Assembly (NCBI GenBank): GCA_964514395.1
Contig: CAZEQK010000050.1
Coordinates: 1-20,266 of the forward strand
From: CAZEQK01 sp964514395
GTDB taxonomy: Bacteria > Bacillota > Bacilli > Tepidibacillales > Tepidibacillaceae
Length of the DNA: 20,266 nucleotides
Direction: 5' to 3'
Positions 1 through 6,418 of the stretch are shown here, one piece after another. Below the pieces are notes generated by a model, which had not been told where the DNA came from, made no database searches, and saw only the letters and a list, made by a program, of their open reading frames with translations. Every line of letters begins with the position of its first letter. Position 1 is the stretch's first letter. Position numbers and translations under genes: made by a program.

Positions 1-3
1 CTA

Positions 4-35
4 ATTCAAATGTTTTTTTACAAATCCATTTGAAT
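4..35. repeat. Inverted repeat, 9-bp arms, at left edge
   Basis: ATTCAAATG (4-12) is perfectly complementary to CATTTGAAT (27-35) across a 14-nt T-rich spacer. It lies upstream of the first gene and its promoter candidate. It could be a weak hairpin ending an upstream gene or an operator. The arms are AT-rich and no T tract follows the second arm, so a + strand terminator is unlikely. Confidence 0.35.
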
Positions 36-50
36 AAGTTCGGCTTTAAT

Positions 51-78
51 TTCTTGGTAGGGTGTGGTACTCTATACT
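51..78 (+). promoter_or_regulatory. Weak sigma-A promoter candidate for the pyrophosphatase gene
   Basis: TATACT at 73-78 is a good -10 hexamer (5 of 6 to TATAAT). The best spaced -35 is TTCTTG at 51-56 with a 16-bp spacer, which is a poor match. The ATG at 105 follows closely, with AAGGAG at 91-96 and 8 nt of spacing. Only the -10 is convincing. Confidence 0.3.
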
Positions 79-104
79 TTGTGGAGTAGAAAGGAGTCCT
101 TACG

Positions 105-677
105 ATGAAGGTCATTTTTGTCACAACAAACCCAGAAAAATTAAAAGAAGCCAAGCTTGCTATACAGCCATTTGGACATGAAGTGGAAGGAATGTCGTTT
201 TCCTTTAATGAGCCCTATGAGGGGTCGATGGAGGAAGTGGCTCGGTTTAAGCTTGAGCAATTAGATATTGACAGTAATGTACCAATATTCGTTGACGACT
301 CTGGCATTTTCTTTGAAGCCTATCAGGATTTTCCTGGTATTTTAACAAGGCGAATTTTTAACTTAATTGGTTATAAAGGAATTGATAAATTATTACAAAA
401 CGAGTCAAGAAGAGCCTATTTTTACGGTGTAATAGCTGTAAAATGGCGTGATCATATAAAGATCTTTACTGGTAAAACAAATGGACGGATTGTTGATACT
501 TTACCGACAAATTTGCCACCAGATCTCAGATTCCCGTTTGATCCAATCTTTGTACCTGATGGAGATAACATGGTTTTGGGAGACATGTCAATCGAGAAAA
601 GAGTTTATTATTCCTATCGCAGGTTTGCATTAGAGCAGTTCGGTGAATGGTTAAAATCAGCAACACTGACTGTTTGA
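105..677 (+). CDS. RdgB/HAM1-family XTP/dITP pyrophosphatase-like protein
   Basis: This 190-residue protein belongs to the RdgB/HAM1 (Ham1p-like, Maf/HAM1 superfamily) non-canonical purine NTP pyrophosphatases. These cytosolic enzymes hydrolyse (d)ITP and XTP to monophosphate plus pyrophosphate, keeping deaminated purines out of DNA and RNA. Family signatures are visible in order: TTNPEKLKEA at residues 7-16, an EE pair at 43-44 in the usual acidic helix, VDDSG at 63-67 followed by PG and TRR, SRRAYF at 101-106, FPFDPIFVP at 143-151 (usually GFGYDPIF) and SYRRFA at 170-175 (usually SHRxxA). Length is normal to slightly short. The substitutions in the last two motifs make exact substrate preference uncertain, so I assign no symbol. 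The start is set by AAGGAG at 91-96. A hairpin overlaps the stop codon, and the gene appears unrelated to the downstream operon. Confidence 0.88.
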   Translation: MKVIFVTTNPEKLKEAKLAIQPFGHEVEGMSFSFNEPYEGSMEEVARFKLEQLDIDSNVPIFVDDSGIFFEAYQDFPGILTRRIFNLIGYKGIDKLLQNESRRAYFYGVIAVKWRDHIKIFTGKTNGRIVDTLPTNLPPDLRFPFDPIFVPDGDNMVLGDMSIEKRVYYSYRRFALEQFGEWLKSATLTV

Positions 678-689
678 CCAGAGGGTCAA
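674..689 (+). other. Hairpin overlapping the stop codon
   Basis: TTGACC (674-679) pairs with GGTCAA (684-689) across an AGAG tetraloop, and the TGA stop lies inside the 5' arm. No T tract follows. It may protect the 3' end of the mRNA; a second TTGACC copy at 743-748 could compete for the same arm. It is probably not a terminator on its own. Confidence 0.4.
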
Positions 690-807
690 TTAAAGACATG
701 AGGATAGATTCCGAGTGAGGATAAGACAAAGGATCAGGTTCCTTGACCTAAAGGCTTCAAGACGAATAATCTAATAATAGAATTAGCTATTAAAGGACAG
801 GGTAATC

Positions 808-847
808 GAATCACATAACGTGATAGAAGATTCTGTTTTTTTTTTTT
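808..847 (+). terminator. Probable intrinsic terminator after the pyrophosphatase gene
   Basis: GAATC (808-812) pairs with GATTC (829-833), and inside it ATCAC (810-814) and GTGAT (820-824) give an alternative short hairpin around ATAAC. A run of 12 T (836-847) follows almost directly. The stem is imperfect but the T tract is strong and in the right place to separate gene 1 from the riboswitch operon. Confidence 0.5.
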
Positions 848-878
848 GGAATAGTCAATATTAGAAAGATAAAGGGAC

Positions 879-910
879 AGGTAGCATAACTAATATAGTT
901 ATAAATACCT
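879..910. repeat. Nested 12-bp inverted repeat
   Basis: The inner arms ATAACTA (886-892) and TAGTTAT (896-902) are perfect with a 3-nt loop. The outer arms AGGTA (879-883) and TACCT (906-910) extend the stem after small internal loops of 2 and 3 nt. It could be a transcript hairpin or a regulator site upstream of the riboswitch promoter. Function is unknown. Confidence 0.4.
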
Positions 911-960
911 AGAAAACAAAAAAAGATTTAGGCTAAAAGAACCAATTAATTAAGAAAATA

Positions 961-989
961 TTGTATAAAATATGACAATAAATTACTAT
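961..989 (+). promoter_or_regulatory. Candidate promoter for the riboswitch operon
   Basis: TTGTAT (961-966) and TACTAT (984-989) are separated by exactly 17 bp and would start the transcript near 996, about 40 nt before the aptamer. Matches to consensus are modest (3 of 6 and 4 of 6). An alternative -35, ATGACA at 972-977, has no good -10 at proper spacing. A start must lie in this area for the aptamer to be transcribed, but the exact hexamers are uncertain. Confidence 0.35.
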
Positions 990-1000
990 GTATTACATAG
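986..1000. promoter_or_regulatory. Perfect 15-nt palindrome, possible operator
   Basis: CTATGTA (986-992) and TACATAG (994-1000) are perfectly complementary around T993. The palindrome overlaps the candidate -10 and presumed start of the riboswitch transcript, a position expected of a repressor site. I do not recognise the motif as belonging to a named regulator. Confidence 0.3.
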
Positions 1001-1033
1001 ATAGACATTTTAATAGCCCTTAAGTTTTAAAAA

Positions 1034-1150
1034 ACAGAAAAAGGCAAACTCAATGAAAGTTGAGGACGCAATGTCTTGGGTCTAAAGTCGGTGGAAAAGT
1101 ATTATATGTAAATACTTACGACCATGACAGCCAGACTACCTTACATACTT
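1034..1150 (+). ncRNA. Cyclic-di-GMP-I riboswitch aptamer (GEMM-I)
   Basis: The aptamer senses the second messenger c-di-GMP in the nascent mRNA leader. Conserved GEMM-I elements appear in order: GGCAAAC (1043-1049); a stem CTCAAT (1049-1054)/GTTGAG (1059-1064) capped by a GAAA tetraloop (1055-1058); GGACGCAA (1064-1071); the tetraloop-receptor strand GGGTCTAAAG (1078-1087); a second arm with a 7-bp hairpin, AAGTATT (1097-1103)/AATACTT (1111-1117); and ATGACAGCC (1124-1132) followed by the CTACC end (1136-1140). GGTC (1079-1082) can pair with GACC (1120-1123) in the folded arm. By eye, the ligand-contacting position before CAAAC is G (1043), as in c-di-GMP sensors, not the A of the cGAMP-responsive GEMM-Ib type. 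A terminator follows at 1221-1253 and the first secreted-protein gene starts at 1365. Outer boundaries (P1) are approximate. Confidence 0.9.
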
Positions 1151-1215
1151 TTAGGGTCATAATCACTAGATACAATTTTCTTTTTTGATTTTGACGTATT
1201 TATATGTTAAACAGG

Positions 1216-1253
1216 TAGACTCCAAGGTTTATTTAACCTTGGATATTTTTTTT
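1216..1253 (+). terminator. Riboswitch-controlled intrinsic terminator
   Basis: A perfect 9-bp stem, TCCAAGGTT (1221-1229)/AACCTTGGA (1235-1243), with a 5-nt loop is followed by TA and a run of eight T (1246-1253). It sits 112 nt before the downstream ATG, with no gene in front of it except the aptamer, so it is an attenuator. TAGACTCCAAG (1216-1226), covering its 5' arm, is complementary to aptamer bases CTTGGGTCTA (1075-1084) except for one bulged T (1221). This offers a mutually exclusive antiterminator: folded aptamer gives termination, unfolded aptamer gives read-through. Confidence 0.85.
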
Positions 1254-1364
1254 GCCATATAGACATAAAATAGTAAAAAAGTCGAAATATGTAACAATGT
1301 GTCATAATTTTTATGCATATGATTAGGTTGATTAATGTTTCATAAACGGAGGTAAAGAGTACAT

Positions 1365-4300
1365 ATGAGAAAAATAGTTAAAACCGTATCCGTCATTATT
1401 TCTTTTATTTTACTTTTTCAATTGTTAGTAATTCCTGAGTTTGCGTCTAATCGTTTATATGCTCAAAGTCAAACTGATAATATTAAAGTTAATTTTGAAC
1501 CGAATACTTCACCTGTTCCATCAGGATATATAGGAGATTTTGGTGAGGTTTATGGACCTCACAATGGATACTATTATGGCTGGAACTATAATCATCAGGA
1601 TTTAACGAATGAAGCAAATACAAATAGTGATCTAAGACTCGATACAACGCTTCAGCTAAATACGGATAGTGTGTGGGAAGTAGAATTAATGAACGGTAAT
1701 TACGATGTGACTGTGAGTGTTGGTGATGCTGTTTATGGCACTACTAATTCTATACAGGTCGAGGGGATTAATTTTTGGAATGGTTTATCGTTAGCTCCAA
1801 ATCTATTTATTCAAGACACTAGAACAATAAAGGTACAAGATGGAAAATTAACCTTAAGTCAAGGTAGCGGAAATAAAACGAAAGTCAATTATATTGAGAT
1901 AACAAAAAGTATAGATTCAATTCCCCCAACAGCTCCTCAAAATTTAACAGCTAAGAATATATCAGATAACAGCCTAACAATACTGTGGGACCCTTCAACA
2001 GATAACAATGGTGTAGCTGGATATTATATATATCGTGATGATCAAAAGATTGCAACAGTAACGAGTAGCGTCTATCAGGACACAGTCACTGGAAGTGTTT
2101 ATCAAAAGTTTGATGATTTTAATCTGTCGCCAAGCACAACCTATCAATATGAAGTTGCTGCATTTGATAAAGCAAATAATATTTCATTAAAAACGATACC
2201 TTTATTCATAACAACCGCAACATTCCCAGGCAATGGGATAGGATTAAAGGGTGAATATTTTAATGGAACTGATTTACAAAATCTAAGCTTTTCTAGAATA
2301 GATAGTTTGATTAATTTTGATTGGGGTGGACAAGCTCCAAGTTTAACCATGAGCAAGGATAATTTTTCGATACGTTGGTCAGGCAAAGTAGAACCGAGAT
2401 TCACGGAAGAATATATGTTTTACAGCGAGACCCATGGTGGAGTTCGTCTATGGGTTGATAATCAACTAATCATTGATCAATGGAACAAAGATAGTTTACT
2501 TGAGGAAAATGGGAAAATTAAATTAAATGCGGGACAAGCCTATGACATTAAAATGGAGTATCAGGATACAAGTGGTGCTGCTATCGCAAAATTATTTTGG
2601 TCAAGTAAAAGTCAAGAAAAACAACTTATTCCAACAATCCAATTAAATCCTCCTTTTATCCCAGAACCACCTAAGAATATCAACATTAGTTCTACAAGTA
2701 CGTCTATTTCATTAACCTGGGACATGGTCGATAATGTAACAGGCTATGATATAGAAGCTGATGGAGTGGTCATAGATAACGGGAATAATTTAACCTATAC
2801 AAATGCCAATTTATTACCTTTTACTTCACATAGCTACAGAATAAGAGCGAAGATTCCAGAATTAGCAAGTAAATGGAGTAGTCCTATCAACACATTGACT
2901 AAAATCGCTATACCAGATCAACTATCTGTAGAAGAAATAAATAACCAATTAAATATTACATGGAATGTCGTTGCCAATGCCACAGGCTACGAGCTTGAAG
3001 TGGATGGTTCGGTGGTGTATGTAGGGGCGAATCTTACATACACCCATACAAACTTAATGCCAAATACAGAGCACACTTACAGAGTTAGGGCAGTGAACGG
3101 CTCAATGGTAAGTGATTGGAGTCCAATGATATCTAAGGTATTCGCTGCGACAGTTCCAACTAATCTGATAAGCAAGCAAACGAGCAGTAGTATTGAACTT
3201 TTCTGGGATGATGTGATTGGTGCAGTAGGCTATGAAATTGAAGCAGATGGGAAAATAATTGCAAATGGTCTATCAAATACTTTTATTCATGAAAATTTAC
3301 CGCCAAATACTCAGCATAAATATAGAGTTAGGGCATTATTAAATGGTGGTAATGGAGATTGGAGCATTCCTGTCATTACCTCTACCTTAAGACAACCAGG
3401 AAATGGCTTTGGTTTAACCGGTGAGTATTATGATAGTGCTGATTTAACATCTTATATTACCACTCAACTGGATGGAACCATAGATTTTAACTGGAAAAAG
3501 AAATCCCCAGTAAAGGGAATTGTTGATAAAGATTATTCTGTAAGATGGACTGGACAAATAGAACCAAAACTATCGGAAAAATATACTTTTTCAACGGAAA
3601 CACATGGTGGTATAAGAGTTTGGATTGACAATCAGTTATTAATTGATGACTGGGCTACTCATAACCATAGTGTAACGAATGGAACGATTGACCTTATTGC
3701 TGGTAAAAGATATGACATAAAAATTGAGTATAGAGAAACAAATGGGGTAGGTCTAGCAAGGCTGTATTGGGAAAGTAAATCCCAGGCATTAGAAATTGTA
3801 CCTATGAGTCAATTATATCCTATTGGTATACTCGAAAATTTAGCGACAAACTCAACAGAAACCACCATTGGATTAACATGGAGTCCTGTCGCTTTTGCAA
3901 AAGGCTATGATATTGAAATAGATGGAATGATGACACATTTGGATGCTGCAACCAGCTATCTCGACAAGGATTTAGAACCAGGTACCCAGCATACCTTTAG
4001 AGTTCGTGCGATTAATAGTATCGTTCATGGAGAATGGTCTCCCACAATGACTGCCTATACAAGGTTAGGAAAACCAACGATAACTGGAATCGACCCTACA
4101 GAGACCACTTTAACGGTAAATTGGGGAAAAGTAGCTGGTGCTACTAGCTATGACATAGAAGTAGATGGGGTAATCACGAACAATGATAATCATACAAGTT
4201 ATATCCATGAAAATTTATTATCTGGTACAGAGCATAGCTATAGGATTAGAGCGAAGACTGCAGCGGTAATAGGAGAATGGACAAGTATAGCAAGCAAGTG

Positions 4301-6326
4301 GACGTTACCTGGTATACCAAAAAGCATCACGACGTTATTAACAAGTAATTCTATTACCTTGCATTGGGATTTAGTAAGAGGCGCTACAGACTATGAATTA
4401 GATACTTATAATACTGTCACGAACATTGGTAATACAACTACTTTCGTTGATGATGGATTAAATCCTAATACTCAACGCACCTATAGAATACGAGCAAAGA
4501 ACTCTAGTGGGGTGGGTAAATGGACTTCAATTATTGCTAGAAAAACATTACCAGCTATACCTACAAATATTCAAACAACTGCTACAGATACCAAAATATC
4601 AGTTTCGTGGGACCCTAGTGCCGGGGCAACAAGTTATGATTTAGAAGTTGATGGGCAGATTTTATCAGATATTATAGATACGCAATATATTCATTATGAT
4701 TTACAACCGAATACACTGCACACATACAGGATAAGGGCTAAAAACGAAGATGGTGTGAGTAATTGGAGTAATTTGACGAAGACGATGACCTTGCCATCAA
4801 CCCCTAAGAATATAACAGCTATAGCAGAAACCAATCAAATAACCCTCCATTGGGATAAGGTTGAAGGAGTAACTGGTTATCAAGTTGAGGTTGATGGATT
4901 AATTATAGATAACGGAAATAGCACTACTTTTGTTCATAAAGAACTTTATCCGAATACAGAACATACCTATAGAGTACGCGCTAGAAACGGGCAAATAGCG
5001 AGCTTTTGGACGGAAAGCATCACAAAAATGACGCTTCCTGAGGTGCCTAAAAATCTTCTGGCTGCTGCAGATGTTCATACCATAACCTTAAACTGGGAGA
5101 TGGTTGTTGGAGCGACTGGATATGATATCGAAGTCGATGGATTAATGATTAGTAATGGTCTGAATACTAGCTTTAACCATGATGGATTAGACCCAAATAC
5201 AGAGCACACCTATCGAGTACGAGCGAAAAATGAAGGTGGGCCTGGAGAGTGGAGTGATCCAATAACCATAAAAACGATTTTTGATATTCCTACTTCAATA
5301 GTAGAAAAATCGGCTAGTACTTCCATCACATTAACTTGGGATTCTGTTTTAGGAGCAACTAGCTATGATATTTATTTTGATGGGAAACTCATGAATGTTG
5401 AAGGAAAGAATGAATTTACCCAAGAAAACTTAGAACCATTTACTTGGCATGTGCTAAGGGTTAGGGCAAAGGATGGAACGAATATAGGTAAATGGAGTGA
5501 ACCTATAAAAGCTGTGACATTATTAGGAATACCGACGAACGTAAAATTAATATCTAAAGGTAAAAATATAACGATAACTTGGGATGCGGTAAGTGGAGCA
5601 GATGATTACGTCATAGAAGTAGATGGTGTCTTAATAGATTTAGGATCTACCACTAAATATATCGATAATGATTTACCTCCCAACACTATTCATACCTATC
5701 GTATTATGGTTAAAAATGAAATTGTTGATGGTGAATGGAGTATTAGCTATACTCAATTATCTGCTCCGGCGATACCAAAGAATTTAAAAGCTGAAGCTAC
5801 TACAAATTCTATTACTATCACATGGAATCTGGTGGATGGAGCAACTTCATATGACATATTGGTTGATGGCAATCTTATGGAAAATTTATTGAGACCTACC
5901 TATACATTGAAGGGTTTAGGACCAAATACATTTCACACCTTTAAGGTTAGGTCAGTAAATGAAGGTGGTAATAGTGAGTGGACAGATGAGTTAGATCAAA
6001 ATACCAATCCAGAAATTGAAATAGCTGTCCCTAAGGATATCATTTTTAATTTTGTCGTAGTTGTACCAACGAAAAAAGGGGTAACCACAAGAACGGTGAC
6101 CGTAACCTATAATCCAGATGAAGTAGAAGTGTTAGATTTAGTTTCAAACACACCAGAATCAAATCAAACAGCAGGATATATTAAAGGTACCAATATTACG
6201 GTAACTAGCTTTATTCCAGGGAAAATAGTGTATAGCATCAGTAATGCAAATAGAGCCGTTGTTATCGGAATTAAATTCATGTCAAAAACAAATAACCATT
6301 CTAAAATTATTTATACAGTGGAATAA
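1365..6326 (+). CDS. Secreted PA14 / fibronectin type III repeat protein with cohesin-like C-terminus
   Basis: This is a 1653-residue exported multidomain protein. Residues 1-33 form a Sec signal peptide, probably cut after LYA. About 38-183 is a beta-rich domain resembling malectin/galactose-binding-like modules (GYIGDFGEVYG, then GNYDVTVSVGD). One FnIII domain (about 187-285) precedes a PA14 domain (289-433; GGVRLWVDNQLIIDQW). Three FnIII domains (about 436-677), a second PA14 (679-819; GGIRVWIDNQLLIDDW) and nine short FnIII repeats (about 821-1547) follow. From residue 901 the repeats have 80-81-aa spacing, with the consensus YDIEVDG...LxPNTxHTYRVRAxN...W. The last about 100 residues are cohesin-like (VTVTYNPDEVEVLDL, YIKGTN) and match the end of the next gene. 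There is no LPxTG, SLH domain, dockerin signature or lipobox. PA14 and FnIII domains suggest glycan or surface binding; the ligand is unknown. GGAGG at 1348-1352 sets the start. First gene after the c-di-GMP riboswitch. Confidence 0.9.
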   Translation: MRKIVKTVSVIISFILLFQLLVIPEFASNRLYAQSQTDNIKVNFEPNTSPVPSGYIGDFGEVYGPHNGYYYGWNYNHQDLTNEANTNSDLRLDTTLQLNTDSVWEVELMNGNYDVTVSVGDAVYGTTNSIQVEGINFWNGLSLAPNLFIQDTRTIKVQDGKLTLSQGSGNKTKVNYIEITKSIDSIPPTAPQNLTAKNISDNSLTILWDPSTDNNGVAGYYIYRDDQKIATVTSSVYQDTVTGSVYQKFDDFNLSPSTTYQYEVAAFDKANNISLKTIPLFITTATFPGNGIGLKGEYFNGTDLQNLSFSRIDSLINFDWGGQAPSLTMSKDNFSIRWSGKVEPRFTEEYMFYSETHGGVRLWVDNQLIIDQWNKDSLLEENGKIKLNAGQAYDIKMEYQDTSGAAIAKLFWSSKSQEKQLIPTIQLNPPFIPEPPKNINISSTSTSISLTWDMVDNVTGYDIEADGVVIDNGNNLTYTNANLLPFTSHSYRIRAKIPELASKWSSPINTLTKIAIPDQLSVEEINNQLNITWNVVANATGYELEVDGSVVYVGANLTYTHTNLMPNTEHTYRVRAVNGSMVSDWSPMISKVFAATVPTNLISKQTSSSIELFWDDVIGAVGYEIEADGKIIANGLSNTFIHENLPPNTQHKYRVRALLNGGNGDWSIPVITSTLRQPGNGFGLTGEYYDSADLTSYITTQLDGTIDFNWKKKSPVKGIVDKDYSVRWTGQIEPKLSEKYTFSTETHGGIRVWIDNQLLIDDWATHNHSVTNGTIDLIAGKRYDIKIEYRETNGVGLARLYWESKSQALEIVPMSQLYPIGILENLATNSTETTIGLTWSPVAFAKGYDIEIDGMMTHLDAATSYLDKDLEPGTQHTFRVRAINSIVHGEWSPTMTAYTRLGKPTITGIDPTETTLTVNWGKVAGATSYDIEVDGVITNNDNHTSYIHENLLSGTEHSYRIRAKTAAVIGEWTSIASKWTLPGIPKSITTLLTSNSITLHWDLVRGATDYELDTYNTVTNIGNTTTFVDDGLNPNTQRTYRIRAKNSSGVGKWTSIIARKTLPAIPTNIQTTATDTKISVSWDPSAGATSYDLEVDGQILSDIIDTQYIHYDLQPNTLHTYRIRAKNEDGVSNWSNLTKTMTLPSTPKNITAIAETNQITLHWDKVEGVTGYQVEVDGLIIDNGNSTTFVHKELYPNTEHTYRVRARNGQIASFWTESITKMTLPEVPKNLLAAADVHTITLNWEMVVGATGYDIEVDGLMISNGLNTSFNHDGLDPNTEHTYRVRAKNEGGPGEWSDPITIKTIFDIPTSIVEKSASTSITLTWDSVLGATSYDIYFDGKLMNVEGKNEFTQENLEPFTWHVLRVRAKDGTNIGKWSEPIKAVTLLGIPTNVKLISKGKNITITWDAVSGADDYVIEVDGVLIDLGSTTKYIDNDLPPNTIHTYRIMVKNEIVDGEWSISYTQLSAPAIPKNLKAEATTNSITITWNLVDGATSYDILVDGNLMENLLRPTYTLKGLGPNTFHTFKVRSVNEGGNSEWTDELDQNTNPEIEIAVPKDIIFNFVVVVPTKKGVTTRTVTVTYNPDEVEVLDLVSNTPESNQTAGYIKGTNITVTSFIPGKIVYSISNANRAVVIGIKFMSKTNNHSKIIYTVE
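4065..6002 (+). repeat. Eight tandem FnIII repeats with 81-residue period
   Basis: Repeat units begin at residues 901, 981, 1062, 1143, 1224, 1305, 1386 and 1467 of the PA14/FnIII protein, each opening with a (L/I/A)xxxP linker and spaced 80 or 81 codons (240-243 bp). Copies share tryptophan in the ITLxWD strand, YDIEVDG, an L(D/E/P)PNTxHTYR core and a final W. Divergence at DNA level argues against very recent duplication. Confidence 0.85.
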
Positions 6327-6332
6327 ATGAAT

Positions 6333-6368
6333 AATTACTTTGGTGGATTAGATATCACCAAAGTAATT
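6333..6368 (+). other. Intergenic 13-bp hairpin between the two FnIII genes
   Basis: AATTACTTTGGTG (6333-6345) is perfectly complementary to CACCAAAGTAATT (6356-6368) with a 10-nt loop, starting 7 nt after the stop codon at 6324-6326. The bases after it (GTAATGCTTTTA) lack a real T tract, so a full terminator is unlikely. A processing or mRNA-stabilising element, or partial terminator, is more likely. Confidence 0.6.
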
Positions 6369-6418
6369 GTAATGCTTTTAGATTGGAAACTGAATGAAAG
6401 ATTTAAGGAGATGTTTTG

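Larger units (their letters stand above)
690..1033. other. Non-coding AT-rich intergenic region with inverted repeats
   Basis: I see no credible gene here. The stretch holds a probable terminator (808-847), a nested inverted repeat (879-910), a weak promoter candidate (961-989) and a palindrome (986-1000), each listed separately. The short phrase GGACAGG recurs at 795-801 and 875-881, with a similar GGATCAGG at 731-738. This may be debris of an old dispersed hairpin repeat, but the copies are too short to be sure. Confidence 0.5.

Noticed and set aside
690..960. Insertion-sequence remnant or small gene in the intergenic region.
   Set aside because: No transposase-like reading frame, target duplication or terminal repeat pair is visible; only short GGACAGG phrases and AT-rich hairpins.
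1034..1150. cGAMP-sensing (GEMM-Ib) identity for the aptamer.
   Set aside because: The specificity position, aligned by eye, is G and not A. The call rests on manual alignment, so ligand testing would settle it.
1266..1288. SigD-like promoter (TAAA, then GTCGAAAT) between the terminator and the first large gene, which would bypass the riboswitch.
   Set aside because: The 11-bp spacing is too short for SigD and two -10 positions are off consensus; likely chance in AT-rich DNA.
6416..6418. TTG start for the VWA/FnIII gene.
   Set aside because: Only 5 nt from AAGGAG, while the adjacent ATG at 6419 has the ideal 8-nt spacing.
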